The notes: generated by a model not told the origin, from the sequence alone. Positions 47,255 through 57,620 are shown, counted from the stretch's first letter. The stretch is DNA of 64,000 bases from Neobacillus notoginsengisoli (GCF_003515685.1 NZ_QWEG01000006.1:186001-250000); one strand, 5' to 3'. Numbers and translations are program-made.

Positions 47255-48556
47255 TTACGCACTAAATGCTTTTTCGTATGCTTCCTGGAATTTCTGGATA
47301 TCTCCCGCGCCCATGAAGATAATGACGCTTCCTTGATGTTCTCGAAGAATCTTAGTGCTCTCCTCTGAAATCACTTCGGCGCCGCCAATCTTCTCTTCCA
47401 GATCCTTAATTGTCAGCTTGCCATGGTTTTCACGTGCTGATCCGAAGATATCACACAAATAAACCTTATCAGCCAGGTTCAAGCTGTCGGCAAATTCCTG
47501 AAGGAACGCCTGTGTCCTTGTAAACGTATGTGGCTGGAATACAGCCACGATTTCTCTGTCGGGGTATTTTTGCCTGGCAGCATCCAGGGTTGCCTTAATT
47601 TCAGTCGGATGGTGCGCATAGTCATCGATGACCGTCTGGTCGCCTAATTCCTTTTCAGAAAATCTCCGCTTAACCCCTTCAAAGCTGAGCAACTGTTCCT
47701 TCACGATCTCAACATCAATTCCTTCATAGTGGCATAACGCAATGACCCCCAATGAGTTCAGGATATTATGATCCCCAAAGGAAGGAATGTAGAAAGAATC
47801 ATAGAACGTATTACGGACAAACACATCGAAAGTTGTCCCTTTTGGGCTTTTATTGATATTCCGGGCCCGGAAATCATTATCCTCGTTAAATCCATAAAAC
47901 AGTACCGGAACTTTTGCCTGGATTTTCTGCAGCTGTTCGTCATCGCCGCAGGCAAAAATTCCTTTCCTGACTTGAAGCGCCATCTCTTGGAATGCTGAAA
48001 ATACATCATCTATATTTGCAAAATAATCAGGATGGTCAAAATCGATATTCGTCATAATTGCATAGTCCGGGAAATAAGAAAGAAAATGCCTTCTGTACTC
48101 ACATGCTTCAAAAACAAAATAGGCCGCATCCTTCTCGCCTTTTCCTGTTCCATCGCCAATCAAATAGGAAGTGGGCTTAGCCCCTTTCATGACATGCGCA
48201 AGCAAACCGGTCGTCGATGTTTTCCCGTGTGCCCCGGTCACTCCAACGCTTATGAAGTTTTGCATAAAGTCCCCTAAAAAAGTGTGATAGCGAATCACTT
48301 GCAAACCTAACCTCACAGCTTCTTGAATTTCCTCATGAGTGTCGGGATATGCGTTGCCCGCGATAACAACCATGCCCGGTTGTATATTTTCTTTTTGAAA
48401 TGGAAGGATCTTTATTCCAGCTTTTTCAAGAGCCTGTTGGGTGAAAAACCGCTTTTCGACATCTGAGCCCTGCACTTCATAATGCATGTCGTGAAGTACA
48501 TGTGCAAGTGCACTCATTCCGGATCCCTTGATCCCCACCAAATGGTAAATAGTCAT
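47255..48556 (-). CDS. murC: UDP-N-acetylmuramate-L-alanine ligase MurC
   Basis: A 433-residue cytoplasmic Mur ligase adding L-alanine to UDP-MurNAc. The UDP-binding Rossmann start is [20 protein letters not shown], the ATP loop [17 protein letters not shown] near residue 106, and the third-domain motif [19 protein letters not shown] near 315. The ATG at 48556 follows GGAGG; two TTG codons upstream are inside the ribosome site region. It lies between ytxG and sftA as in B. subtilis. Confidence 0.97.
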   Translation of the reverse strand: MTIYHLVGIKGSGMSALAHVLHDMHYEVQGSDVEKRFFTQQALEKAGIKILPFQKENIQPGMVVIAGNAYPDTHEEIQEAVRLGLQVIRYHTFLGDFMQNFISVGVTGAHGKTSTTGLLAHVMKGAKPTSYLIGDGTGKGEKDAAYFVFEACEYRRHFLSYFPDYAIMTNIDFDHPDYFANIDDVFSAFQEMALQVRKGIFACGDDEQLQKIQAKVPVLFYGFNEDNDFRARNINKSPKGTTFDVFVRNTFYDSFYIPSFGDHNILNSLGVIALCHYEGIDVEIVKEQLLSFEGVKRRFSEKELGDQTVIDDYAHHPTEIKATLDAARQKYPDREIVAVFQPHTFTRTQAFLQEFADSLNLADKVYLCDIFGSARENHGKLTIKDLEEKIGGAEVISEESTKILREHQGSVIIFMGAGDIQKFQEAYEKAFSA

Positions 48557-48740
48557 ATAAAGAACCTCCAACAAACTTCTTTCTGTAAATCAGTATATGA
48601 CAGGATACAGCGATTGCTAATTGGAAATAGTTGCCGTATCCTTGCTTTCTAAAACATATTATTAAATTATACCATGTTTGCCTTTGAAACACTAAATACT
48701 ATTATTTACAGTATCTGCCCAAATGATTTTTACATACAGT

Positions 48741-51263
48741 TTAATATTGCACCGAACCGGCCGCCTGGATGGATTCCAGATCAGTCTCGGAAATCAGGAC
48801 ATCTCTCGGTTTGCTGCCCCTGGCCCCCGAAATATAGCCTGCTACTTCCATCATATCAATCAGCCTTGCCGCTCGGTTATAGCCTACTTTGAAACGCCTT
48901 TGGAGGCTTGAGGTCGAGGCTCCGCCCTGTTCAATGACAAACTCGCACGCCTCGTAAAAAAGCTCATCTTCCTCTTCGGTAACCTGTGCTTTTTTCAGTA
49001 GTTCTTCCTGCTCGAACAAATAGTTGGGGCTTCTTTGCTCCCGCGCAAAAGAAACGACCTTATCGATTTCGGCATCAGACACAAAGGTTCCCTGCAGCCT
49101 TACCGGCTTTGATGATCCATTCTCCAGAAACAGCATATCTCCGCGACCGAGCAACCGCTCGGCTCCTGAAATATCAATGATTGTCCTCGAGTCTACCTGT
49201 GAAGAAACCGAAAAGGCAATACGTGTCGGTACATTCGCTTTAATCAGGCCGGTGATGACATCTACTGATGGCCGCTGTGTAGCAATGATTAAATGAATGC
49301 CGCAAGCCCTCGCTTTTTGGGCGATCCGGCAAATAGCTTCCTCTACATCAGCAGGGGCCATCATCATTAAATCAGCCAGCTCATCGATAATGATAACAAG
49401 AAACGGCAATTTATCTGAATACCGCTTAGTCTCCATGGCGAGTTCATTAAAACGGTTAATATCGCGAACCCCCGCATGCGCGAATAATTCATACCGCTTT
49501 TCCATCTCTTCGACTGCCCATTTTAGCGCCGCCGTAGCTGCCTTAACGTCTGTTATAACAGGGCTGACAAGATGAGGAATCCGGTTATAAGGCGCAAGCT
49601 CAACCATTTTCGGATCGATGAGCAAAAGCTTCAAGTCATCCGGGCTCGCTTTGTAAAGCAGGCTGACTAAAATGGAATTAATACAGACACTCTTACCCGA
49701 GCCAGTTGCGCCGGCAATCAGGCCATGCGGCATTTTCTTCAGATCGGTGACAATCGGTTTCCCGGAAATATCAAGCCCCAGTACAGCTGTTAGTGGTGAA
49801 GCACTTTCCATGAATAAAGGGGTGCCGATGATTTCACTAATCAATACTGGCCGCGATTTTGGATTTGGCACTTCAATCCCGATCGTATGCTTGCCGGGAA
49901 TCGGCGCTTCAATCCTGATGTCTCGGGCTGCCAGGCTCAATTTAATGTCATCAGATAGATTCGTTACCTTATTCACTTTTACGCCCGGTTCCGGCTGAAT
50001 TTCAAATCTTGTTACAGATGGTCCCTGGGTTACATTGACCACTTTTGCACCAACATTGAAATTAAACAGAGTCGTATCCAGCATCTGCTTCCTCTCCGCA
50101 AGCCAGGCCGGATCTCCTTCAGCTTGTACCGGCGGGTTTAGCAAGGACAGGCCGGGAAATGAATAGTCATTGTCTATAACTGGTTTCACTTCAGGCGCGC
50201 TACTAGATGGTCCTTCTTTTATAAGCTCTTTCCTTGCATCTGGCAGAGGCGATTGCCTTCTCTCAGCCGCTTTTTGTTCCAGCTTTCTTTTATCTTGCTT
50301 CAGCATCAGAACATTGAAAGGAAGATGAGAGCGTGCTTTTGTAGACCGTGTTGTCGGTGAAGGAATCGTTTCCTTTAGAGCTGGTTTATCGGCAGTTGCC
50401 TCATCCACATCGAAGCTCGCTTCACTTTGACTCGCTGTAGTTTCAGTTAATGCGGATGAAGCTGTATGAACTGCCGAGGAATCGGCTTCAACTGCAGACT
50501 CCTGATTGTCTTCAGCTGTTTCCTCAACCAGCTCATCAAGTCCGGTCGTTCCTTTATAAGGACTAACCTCTGTTTCTTCCATCTCCCCAGAAGGTTCCAT
50601 AAGAATGGCGTGCCCCTCTGTTTTGACCAAGGATTCCACTGCCTCAGGCAACGCAGGTTTTAAGTCAGTCTCATGTTCCTTCGTGGCTTCTAGTCCGCCA
50701 ACCTCTGAAACACGTAAGACTGCTAAGGCTTCTTCTAATGAACAAGCTTCATTTTCCTGCTGCATAGAAGACTCTACACTGTCATCCTGTTGAAAATGGT
50801 CAGGAGTTTTTGCTTGTTCTATGTAAATGGAATCAATTGTGGAATCTTCCACGGAAATAAATCCATTTAATTCATATTCAACTTCTTCCTCTTTATTAAC
50901 CTTTTCATTCGTTTTTGCAAAACCATAAATGGGGGAAGGGATGTAAGTTGGCGTAAACGGCCTGACTCTCTTAACTGGACGTTCATCGGTTTGTTGCTCT
51001 TTCACCCTGTTTTGGCTGCTTATTGGCTCCTGTTTTTTTTCTGAAGAAACATTTCTTTCCTCTCGATGAAGCTTTTTATCATCTGGAATAAGGGGGAAAC
51101 GAAAATTTCCTTTTGGATATTCAAAAGCAACTTTCACATCAAGTTCCTTAAAGGAACGTCTCTCTCTTTGCTCGATACGGGATTCTATTTCATCGTTATA
51201 TTCATCCTCAATGTCTCTAAATAACCTTTGGTACAAACTTTTAAATAAACTCAATTCTATCAC
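48741..51263 (-). CDS. sftA: DNA translocase SftA (FtsK/SpoIIIE family, soluble)
   Basis: An 840-residue motor that clears chromosome DNA from the division septum. It lacks transmembrane helices, which distinguishes SftA from SpoIIIE. The N-terminal third (about residues 1-340) is charged and of low complexity. The motor domain starts near 370 and has the Walker A GATGSGKSVCINSI near 497 and the Walker B PFLVIIIDELADLMMMAP near 600. The C-terminal gamma winged helix (about 770-835, LQRRFKVGYNRAARLIDMME) reads DNA polarity. Translation appears to start at GTG with a weak ribosome site, so the exact start is unsure. Confidence 0.93.
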   Translation of the reverse strand: MIELSLFKSLYQRLFRDIEDEYNDEIESRIEQRERRSFKELDVKVAFEYPKGNFRFPLIPDDKKLHREERNVSSEKKQEPISSQNRVKEQQTDERPVKRVRPFTPTYIPSPIYGFAKTNEKVNKEEEVEYELNGFISVEDSTIDSIYIEQAKTPDHFQQDDSVESSMQQENEACSLEEALAVLRVSEVGGLEATKEHETDLKPALPEAVESLVKTEGHAILMEPSGEMEETEVSPYKGTTGLDELVEETAEDNQESAVEADSSAVHTASSALTETTASQSEASFDVDEATADKPALKETIPSPTTRSTKARSHLPFNVLMLKQDKRKLEQKAAERRQSPLPDARKELIKEGPSSSAPEVKPVIDNDYSFPGLSLLNPPVQAEGDPAWLAERKQMLDTTLFNFNVGAKVVNVTQGPSVTRFEIQPEPGVKVNKVTNLSDDIKLSLAARDIRIEAPIPGKHTIGIEVPNPKSRPVLISEIIGTPLFMESASPLTAVLGLDISGKPIVTDLKKMPHGLIAGATGSGKSVCINSILVSLLYKASPDDLKLLLIDPKMVELAPYNRIPHLVSPVITDVKAATAALKWAVEEMEKRYELFAHAGVRDINRFNELAMETKRYSDKLPFLVIIIDELADLMMMAPADVEEAICRIAQKARACGIHLIIATQRPSVDVITGLIKANVPTRIAFSVSSQVDSRTIIDISGAERLLGRGDMLFLENGSSKPVRLQGTFVSDAEIDKVVSFAREQRSPNYLFEQEELLKKAQVTEEEDELFYEACEFVIEQGGASTSSLQRRFKVGYNRAARLIDMMEVAGYISGARGSKPRDVLISETDLESIQAAGSVQY

Positions 51264-51407
51264 TCTTTCCCAAAACTTCTTCTCTCTATTTTATCAGGAT
51301 TTCGCGAAACTTCGACAGGATTCACCGATTATTAGCGAAAAAACGAATGAATAGTCCAATAGTAACACGTTTAGGAAAGAAAAGATGATAACAGAATGAT
51401 TACAAAT

Positions 51408-52232
51408 TTATTTCAAAGGGCGTCTCGGCCTTTTTACCGGTCTGTTTTTGCCTAGGATGAAGATTGGTTCCAACTCACCGTTTTCGAACAGAAAGGACAA
51501 GGCCGTTACGGGTACTTTTCCATCCGCAAAAAAACTCATGGCCATCTGAGCGAGCACATCATAACCTGTGTCATTCACGATATCCGCAATGATTAAAACG
51601 TCCTGATGAGGAATGGCCAATGCCATTGTCCCTGACATCCTTGTCTGCATTTCCACAAGAAACCCTTTATTCAATACCCGGCTTGCATCATAGCCATCAT
51701 TCGTGTTCAGAAAATAAAAAGTGTTTCCGGCTACAGTGTCCTCTTTTACCGGCACAGGCAGGGATCTGACATTGAACATCGCCATTTCCCGTATTCTCCT
51801 CGGTTCCCAGCCTTCTTTTTGCAAAAGCTTCGAATCAATCAATCTGTATGACTTGCCCATGTCATAGGCATAATAAATCCGGGTTTCAGCAGTGTGCTCA
51901 TCATAGAGGAAAGGGTTGCCCTCTTCCGCTTCTTCAGGGAAGGAAGCGGAACGGATGACAGGCAAAACTTTCTTTTCCCCGCCCGACATTTGCGGGTCAC
52001 TGTCCATCGCTTCCAGACCTTCATCTATGTAATAGACGACTTCATCAATCGCTTTTTCCTTGCTTTGATGCCACCTGGCAACAATTCCGGGGAGCGATAC
52101 AGTGATGCCTTTTCCGCTTTCTTCGCTTTCTACTCTCAGCTCATCTTTATCACGATCATAGGAAAACGTTCTGCCTGGCTTCGAAAGCCTTTCCTCTAGG
52201 GTTTTTCTCATTTTCCGGCTGTCCATTTTCAT
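51408..52232 (-). CDS. ytpQ: DUF1444 protein YtpQ
   Basis: A 274-residue cytoplasmic protein of the UPF0354/DUF1444 family, function unknown. Landmarks are [20 protein letters not shown] at the N-terminus, [20 protein letters not shown] near 40, [20 protein letters not shown] near 174 and [20 protein letters not shown] near 232. TTGGAGG precedes ATG. In B. subtilis ytpR, a tRNA-binding-domain gene, lies between sftA and ytpQ; only 144 bp separate them here and ytpR is missing from this place. Confidence 0.9.
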   Translation of the reverse strand: MKMDSRKMRKTLEERLSKPGRTFSYDRDKDELRVESEESGKGITVSLPGIVARWHQSKEKAIDEVVYYIDEGLEAMDSDPQMSGGEKKVLPVIRSASFPEEAEEGNPFLYDEHTAETRIYYAYDMGKSYRLIDSKLLQKEGWEPRRIREMAMFNVRSLPVPVKEDTVAGNTFYFLNTNDGYDASRVLNKGFLVEMQTRMSGTMALAIPHQDVLIIADIVNDTGYDVLAQMAMSFFADGKVPVTALSFLFENGELEPIFILGKNRPVKRPRRPLK

Positions 52233-52289
52233 ATCTATGCCTCCAATATCATCATTTTCAATTTCTTTACCTTTTCTGTGTTAAACCTG

Positions 52290-52440
52290 GTTGTTGATTT
52301 CCACTGCGCAAAGGAGAGCTTCTTAGAATAATCATCGCAGGGACACAAAGGAAAACTCCAAGGAATTTGCATCGCAGAGACAGGCGATCTTTGCCTGTCT
52401 CGAGGCACACGCTTTCCGAGGGGCGAAGCTGCCACCTGGA
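52290..52440. repeat. Degraded copy of repeat family B
   Basis: GTTGTTGATTTCCACT at 52290 and CACACGCTTTCCGAGGGGCG at 52406 are the first two blocks of family B, which are adjacent in the intact copies. About 90 bp of unrelated sequence containing GACAGGCGATCTTTGCCTGTC lies between them, and the right half is missing. It abuts array 3. Confidence 0.65.
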
Positions 52441-52467
52441 ATAGCTTCCTCGAATACTCTGTGGCGC

Positions 52468-53062
52468 AGGAGCATCAAACCGCTTATGCGACTCCATTAC
52501 TCCTCTGAATCGAATTCCTGTCGCATAGAAAGCACTTATGCGACTCCATTACTCCTCTGAATCGAATTCCTGTCGCATAGAAAACACTTATGCGACTCCA
52601 TTACTCCTCTGAATCGAATTCTTGTCGCATAGAAAACACTTATGCGACTCCATTACTCCTCCGGAACGAATTCCTGTCGCATAGGAAGCGCTTATGCGAC
52701 TCCATTACTCCTCTGAACCGAATTCCTGTCGCATAGAAAGCACTTATGCGACTCCATTACTCCTCTGAATCGAATTCCTGTCGCATAGAAAGCACTTATG
52801 CGACTCCATTACTCCTCTGAATCGAATTCCTGTCGCATAGAAAGCACTTATGCGACTACAAACCCGATCTGGAACGGAATCCTGTCGCATAGGAAGCGCT
52901 TATGCGACTCCATTACTCCTCTGAATCGAATTCTTGTCGCATAGAAAACACTTATGCGACTGCATTACTCCTCCGGATCGAATTCCTGTCGCATAGAAAG
53001 CACTTATGCGACTACAAACCCGATCTGAACCGAATTCCTGTCGCATAGAAAACGCCACGAAG
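52468..53062. repeat. Tandem 52-bp repeat array 3 (about ten full units)
   Basis: GTCGCATA recurs at 52520, 52572, 52624 and every 52 bp to 53040. Each full unit carries GTCGCATA, nine bases, TATGCGAC, then a 27-bp segment CTCCATTACTCCTCTGAATC with GAATTCCT holding GAAT-CGA-ATTC. Two units have a different joining segment (ACAAACCCGATCT) of the same length. Read on the minus strand the 25-bp palindrome differs from the AGTGCTTGC form of array 1 at one base. The array lies between ytpQ and ytpP. Confidence 0.95.
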
Positions 53063-53090
53063 GAAATGCGTTAGTACAAAGAAAGAAGCA

Positions 53091-53122
53091 AAAAAACTCC
53101 ATCTCCGTTAAGAGATGGAGGA
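53091..53122 (-). terminator. Terminator of ytpP
   Basis: CTCCATCTC-TTAACG-GAGATGGAG followed by TTTTTTTGC on the minus strand. Confidence 0.93.
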
Positions 53123-53129
53123 TGGGTCA

Positions 53130-53447
53130 TTAACGCAGGCCTGTCATGAAACCGGTGATTTCTTCAGGCGTTTTTCTGTCCTTACTAACAAACCGCCCAA
53201 GTTCTTCCCCGTTTTCAAAACCAATGAAACTTGGTATTCCATATACATCAAGCTGCTGACATAGATCAATGAACTTGTCCCTGTCTACATATACAAACGA
53301 AAAATCGCTGAACTTTTCTTCAATTTCCGGCATGACTGGCTCGATCACTCTGCAGTCAGGGCACCAGTCGGCTGAAAACATAAACACATGTTTGCCCGAA
53401 GCCATTAACTCCTCGAATTGCTCCATTGACTCTAACTGTTTCATCAC
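53130..53447 (-). CDS. ytpP: Thioredoxin-like protein YtpP
   Basis: A 105-residue thioredoxin-fold protein with the dithiol motif SADWCPDCRVIEP near residue 25 (CPDC rather than the CGPC of thioredoxin) and the cis-proline in VYGIPSFIGFENGEELGRF near 72. It probably serves as a cytoplasmic thiol-disulfide reductase. GGGAGG precedes GTG-ATG; either codon may initiate (53447 or 53444). It is the last gene of the minus-strand series from ytoP and ends at a strong terminator before array 3. Confidence 0.9.
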   Translation of the reverse strand: MMKQLESMEQFEELMASGKHVFMFSADWCPDCRVIEPVMPEIEEKFSDFSFVYVDRDKFIDLCQQLDVYGIPSFIGFENGEELGRFVSKDRKTPEEITGFMTGLR

Positions 53448-53574
53448 TCTATTCCTCCCGTTCCACCAAATCGCAACAATCTTTCCTTCATAATATCAAT
53501 CAACGTTCCTCTGGTCTAATCCTTTGATTTCTGCCTGCTTTATAACATTCCCCAGAACGCATGGAAACAAACAG

Positions 53575-53606
53575 AAAAGCGGAAGGCTTCCAAAGCCATT
53601 CCGCTC
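53575..53606 (-). terminator. Terminator of the lipoprotein gene
   Basis: GCGGAATGGC and GCCTTCCGC pair with one mismatch, followed by TTTTCTG on the minus strand. Confidence 0.7.
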
Positions 53607-53611
53607 CCATT

Positions 53612-54130
53612 TCATTTTTTGAATTCAACCGAATTGGCAATTTGCATCAATGTCTTTGCCTCTTCATCCAGGCTGCTCGTCTTTGTCTCCGTCGTAATTT
53701 TTACTCCGCCGACACCGGCTGTAAGGATGTTCATATCATCCTCCAGCCTTTCAATAAGGATAAATCCAAGCTTACCTTTGCCCTGGAATTGTTCGTCTGT
53801 TTCAAGCTCTTCATATTGGGCAACGGATGCTTCGTAAACAACCTTGCTTTCCTTGCTTTCATTTTGGTTGTAAAAGAGAATATATGTTTTCGAGCCATTT
53901 TTAAGGATAATATTATTTGGCTTTCCTTCTTTTATCTCGAAACCAAAAGGCAAATAAAACCCAATTTCCCCTGTATTCTTGTTTGTGTTTTGTGACTTCT
54001 CCTCAAACGCAGCTTTTGCAGCCTCAACTGCTTGCTTGCTCTTATCCTCATAGGAGGCATTTGAGCACCCTCCTAGCAAAAAGACAGCCATTAGAAGCGT
54101 TACAAACCCTTTCCTAACAATTCTCATCAT
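53612..54130 (-). CDS. Predicted lipoprotein of unknown function
   Basis: A 172-residue protein with a lipoprotein signal: basic MMRIVRKG, a hydrophobic run, and the lipobox LLGGC with the lipid-modified cysteine near residue 21. The mature part is soluble and charged and contains GFYLPFGFEIKEGKPNNIIL, suggesting a compact extracellular domain. GGGAGGGAAA precedes ATG. I do not know its function. It lies between the DUF84 gene and ytpP. Confidence 0.85.
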   Translation of the reverse strand: MMRIVRKGFVTLLMAVFLLGGCSNASYEDKSKQAVEAAKAAFEEKSQNTNKNTGEIGFYLPFGFEIKEGKPNNIILKNGSKTYILFYNQNESKESKVVYEASVAQYEELETDEQFQGKGKLGFILIERLEDDMNILTAGVGGVKITTETKTSSLDEEAKTLMQIANSVEFKK

Positions 54131-54279
54131 TTTCCCTCCCGGCAGGTATCCGCAAAATCGAAATGCCTGCCCAAGGTCAGGAACGCAGGAAATCAGGTTG
54201 TGTCGATTTTTGCGAATCAGTCGACAAAAAATTTGTTTCTTATTCTATCATACTCCCGCAAAGAAAGACTGACAACCCT

Positions 54280-54831
54280 TCATTTTGGCTGCGCAGCTGG
54301 AATTGAGAGGGGATTAAGGTTATTTTTTCTGTATTCATATTGCCCCGCTAAAAGCTTTGTTACATGCGTGAACATTTCTGTCCTGCTGATTTGCCCGTTT
54401 GTAAAAACTCCGACTGCACCCTCATTTTCCCGTATGTCCTTTTTCTTTGTATAATCATCCATTACAGGTCCTAGTTCTCTGCCGGCTAAAAGCTTACCGG
54501 CTATCTCATCAGGCAGTGGAATCCTTGCCCCTCCCGCAATGATTGGAGGAAAGCCCTCTTGGACAAGCGCGCCCCAGTTACAAAGAAACAGGCCATGTTT
54601 TGTCGCATTTACGCCTCCTTCAAGACCAATCCCAATTTCACCATTCCCTTCCTCTAACGCCGCATGAGCCCGGTTAATCGCACCTTCAATCGTTTCTTCA
54701 TCAGAAAAAGGCTGGGCCGATACACCTGATGGGATATCCATCGCGATAAATTCAATGGAGTCATCTGTTTGAAATGCATTTTTAACGGCGGAGACTTTCG
54801 CCGGATTTTTTGAACCAATTATGATTTTCAT
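54280..54831 (-). CDS. DUF84 / inosine-xanthosine triphosphatase family protein
   Basis: A 183-residue protein beginning MKIIIGSKNPAKVSAVKNAF, the phosphate-loop signature of the YjjX/DUF84 group of non-canonical nucleoside triphosphatases. VSAQPFSDEETIEGAINRAH near residue 39 and IGIGLEGGVN near 68 complete the active site. It should hydrolyse ITP or XTP, keeping the nucleotide pool clean, but this is inferred from family. The ATG at 54831 follows GGAGG. Upstream ytoP has its own terminator. Confidence 0.87.
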   Translation of the reverse strand: MKIIIGSKNPAKVSAVKNAFQTDDSIEFIAMDIPSGVSAQPFSDEETIEGAINRAHAALEEGNGEIGIGLEGGVNATKHGLFLCNWGALVQEGFPPIIAGGARIPLPDEIAGKLLAGRELGPVMDDYTKKKDIRENEGAVGVFTNGQISRTEMFTHVTKLLAGQYEYRKNNLNPLSIPAAQPK

Positions 54832-54880
54832 ACTTGAACCTCCGTGATGACATGGTGTTATTCTGGAAAAACTTGTCATA

Positions 54881-54925
54881 AAAAAAAGGGGGGGCCTTCG
54901 CTATTATTCCAAGCGAAGGCCCCTG
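54881..54925 (-). terminator. Terminator of ytoP
   Basis: GGGGCCTTCGCT and AGCGAAGGCCCC flank a nine-base loop and are followed by CCCTTTTTTTT on the minus strand. Confidence 0.93.
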
Positions 54926-54967
54926 ATTATTGTCCCTTTATCATTATTGACCTTAGCTTTCCAGTTT

Positions 54968-56041
54968 TCAGCTGTTCGATTTAATCGTTTCGACTGTCGT
55001 TTTATCAAAAGACTTGACCAGTCTTACAAGTAGTTCTTTTGCCGCGGCATAGTCATCTACATGCATGATTGACGCATGGGTGTGGATATAGCGCGCGCAA
55101 ATACCTATTACAGCGCTCGGAATTCCTTCTAAAGAAGTGTGGACCCGACCGGCATCAGTTCCGCCAGGAGAAACGAAATATTGATACGGAATGTTGTGGG
55201 TTTCAGCTGTATCGAGGATGAATTCCCTCATGCCGCGATGAGTAACCATCGTTCTGTCCAATATCCTCAAGAGCGTCCCTTTTCCAAGTTGGCCGAACTC
55301 TTCTTTATTTCCTGCTGCATCATTTGCCGGGCTCGCATCCAACGCGAGGAATAAATCCGGTTTAATCAGATTCGCCGCTGTCTGGGCGCCGCGGAGGCCA
55401 ACTTCCTCCTGGACGGTTGCCCCTGAATAAAGTGTATTTGGCAACTCCACGCCATGGACCTCTTCAAGCAATTCAATCGCAAGGCCGCATCCGTAACGGT
55501 TATCCCATGCTTTTGCCAAAATCTTTTTCGGATTCGCCATCGGGGTAAACGGACAGATTGGAAGGATTTGCTGCCCCGGATGGATTCCAGCCTTCTCAGC
55601 ATCTTCTTTGTCATCAGCGCCAATATCAATCAGCATGTTTTTTATTTCCATAGGTTTTTTCCGCTGTGTTTCATCCAGAAGATGCGGTGGAATCGATCCA
55701 ATCACTCCGACCACCGGTCCGTTTTCTGTTATGATCTGGACACGTTGGGCAAGCAGAACCTGGCTCCACCAGCCGCCGAGGGGCTGGAATCGAATCATCC
55801 CATTCGCAGTGATTTGGGTAACCATAAAACCCACTTCATCCATATGACCGGCAACCATTATTCTCGGGTTGCCTTCTTTCCCCTTTCTCACGCCAAAAAT
55901 ACTGCCGAGATTATCGTAGATCAATTCATCGGAAACAGGCTCGAGGCGCTTCCTCATATAGTTTCTTACGGCATGTTCATTCCCGGGCGCTCCGGGAAGT
56001 TCGGTTAATGTTTTAAATAAATTTAACGTCTTTTCGTTCAT
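54968..56041 (-). CDS. ytoP: M42 family aminopeptidase YtoP
   Basis: A 357-residue dinuclear metallopeptidase of the glutamyl aminopeptidase/tetrahedral group. Ligands and catalytic residues appear in [15 protein letters not shown] near residue 63, [18 protein letters not shown] near 178, the catalytic glutamates in [17 protein letters not shown] near 210 and ALDASPAND near 233. The last metal-binding histidine is in [19 protein letters not shown] near 315. GGGAGATG precedes ATG. The gene is monocistronic with a strong terminator. Confidence 0.93.
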   Translation of the reverse strand: MNEKTLNLFKTLTELPGAPGNEHAVRNYMRKRLEPVSDELIYDNLGSIFGVRKGKEGNPRIMVAGHMDEVGFMVTQITANGMIRFQPLGGWWSQVLLAQRVQIITENGPVVGVIGSIPPHLLDETQRKKPMEIKNMLIDIGADDKEDAEKAGIHPGQQILPICPFTPMANPKKILAKAWDNRYGCGLAIELLEEVHGVELPNTLYSGATVQEEVGLRGAQTAANLIKPDLFLALDASPANDAAGNKEEFGQLGKGTLLRILDRTMVTHRGMREFILDTAETHNIPYQYFVSPGGTDAGRVHTSLEGIPSAVIGICARYIHTHASIMHVDDYAAAKELLVRLVKSFDKTTVETIKSNS

Positions 56042-56216
56042 TTCGCATCTCCCTACCTCTAAACAGAACCATTGCGGCTGCCTAATTTTATGTACAGGAA
56101 TAGTTTACAGAACTTTCAGGATTGTTGCCAATTCTGTATACGAAACAGTACTCCCTCATATACCATCTAGGATATACTATACTAGACGATATCCTCAAAC
56201 AAAGGGGCGGAATGGA

Positions 56217-56537
56217 ATGAATTGGAAATCTTTTTTACTCGGCGCCGCCGCAGGCGCAGCAGGTGCTTATGCAGTGAATACAGCAATTGGCCATAATCGG
56301 GATGTACCTGCCCAGAAGGTTTTGAACCATACCAAGGATCAATTCAAGCTTTCAGGACCCGTCAATGGCTCCTGGATCCACATGGAATCAATGCCTTACG
56401 ATAAAAACGGCATACACTATCGGGTTTATAAAGGCGGCATCACCAGAATTTCCCCAAATCTTGAAAGTTCCGGCGAGCAATATGAATTTGTTGCAGATGC
56501 CACGACAGGGACCATATTGGATGTCCATCGACTATAG
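56217..56537 (+). CDS. ytzB: YtzB-like PepSY-domain protein
   Basis: A 106-residue protein with an N-terminal alanine/glycine-rich hydrophobic segment (LLGAAAGAAGAYAVNTAI), probably a membrane anchor. A PepSY-like domain (about residues 55-106) follows, ending YEFVADATTGTILDVHRL. In B. subtilis ytzB has the same position next to ytoP and ytnP. The role may be inhibition of a peptidase, as for other PepSY proteins, but this is inference. GGGGCGG precedes ATG. Confidence 0.8.
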   Translation: MNWKSFLLGAAAGAAGAYAVNTAIGHNRDVPAQKVLNHTKDQFKLSGPVNGSWIHMESMPYDKNGIHYRVYKGGITRISPNLESSGEQYEFVADATTGTILDVHRL

Positions 56538-56583
56538 GAAGAAACGGCTCGGAGACAGGCGTTATGCCAGTCTCCTTGTCTCG

Positions 56584-57426
56584 TTACCGCTCGCGCTTTA
56601 CACTGTCAGAAATCTCTCCTTGCTCATCCCATTTCACAGCCCTGTAGAAAGCATCGTGATAAAACGTAAACCAGGCTCCTCTTTCTCTCCCACGGTTAAT
56701 CCATTTCTGTTTTGCAAAAATAGAGTCCATCGGATAGTCATCATACGCTAGTACCCAGAGCGGATTCAGGTGGGCGTGGGTCGGCATCAGGTCAGCCATG
56801 TGAATTGCCATTTCTCCCCCGTCCTCAATCACGATAATCGAGTGGCCGTCACTATGCCCGCCAGTATGAATCATAGTAAATGGCCCATGTTTCCATTCGT
56901 TTTCAAATGGCTCGACCTGGCTTTCAATTGCTTCCCAGTTCTCTTTCCAGTATGTATTCCTTGAGCGGATATTCGGATTCCTCATCTCGTCCCACTCCAC
57001 ATTGGAAGCGATGATTTTTGCATTCGGAAAAACGGAAGAATGAGAGCCATCGCCTTCAGGCTTTGTCAGCCCGCAAGCATGGTCAAAATGAAGGTGTGTC
57101 ATCAGGACGTAGTCAATGTCCTCCGGTATAAGAAGATATTTTTCAAGCCAGGCTTCAAGTTTGGATTCCTCTGTCGCACCATAATTCCTTTTTTGCTTAT
57201 CTGTCAACTTACCGTTCCCCATCCCAGATTCAATCAAATAGTTTTTCCCGTTATGCTGAATCAGGATTGGATCAGAGCGCAGCTCGATCTGATTTTTTTC
57301 ATTGCACGGATACCTTTTTTCCCATAACGGCTTTGGCACCACTCCAAACATCGCCCCGCCATCCATATGAGTTACCCCTCCCCTGAGCCAGACAAGCTCA
57401 AGATTGCCGATTTTCAATTTCTCCAT
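56584..57426 (-). CDS. ytnP: YtnP, metallo-beta-lactamase-fold lactonase
   Basis: A 280-residue hydrolase with the zinc motif [19 protein letters not shown] near residue 108, [20 protein letters not shown] near 188 and [11 protein letters not shown] near 215. B. subtilis YtnP is reported as a quorum-quenching lactonase that degrades a Streptomyces signal; this close positional homologue probably does likewise. The ATG at 57426 follows GAGGAGGG; ten upstream codons are dismissed. It is convergent with ytzB. Confidence 0.9.
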   Translation of the reverse strand: MEKLKIGNLELVWLRGGVTHMDGGAMFGVVPKPLWEKRYPCNEKNQIELRSDPILIQHNGKNYLIESGMGNGKLTDKQKRNYGATEESKLEAWLEKYLLIPEDIDYVLMTHLHFDHACGLTKPEGDGSHSSVFPNAKIIASNVEWDEMRNPNIRSRNTYWKENWEAIESQVEPFENEWKHGPFTMIHTGGHSDGHSIIVIEDGGEMAIHMADLMPTHAHLNPLWVLAYDDYPMDSIFAKQKWINRGRERGAWFTFYHDAFYRAVKWDEQGEISDSVKRER

Positions 57427-57620
57427 TGACGTCCCTCCTCTTCGTACTTTTCTCATTTTACCATTAATGATTGTCGTTTTCCGTTTTCGACCCCATGGAT
57501 TTTGATTAACTTAACCCTTGAAGTGGGAGCTGCAAAACTGTCATGTAAATGGAGGGTTATGTGACAGCTCGACGGCAAAAACACGGTGGGCTGTCACGGA
57601 ACGGCCTCCATAACGAAAAC

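Noticed and set aside
52233-52500. Short minus-strand reading frames between ytpQ and array 3
   Set aside because: They run through the family B remnant and the first array units and have no ribosome site or recognisable protein pattern.
54883-54935. Possible riboswitch between ytoP and the DUF84 gene
   Set aside because: The only structure is a single strong hairpin with a T run directly behind ytoP, which is a simple terminator.
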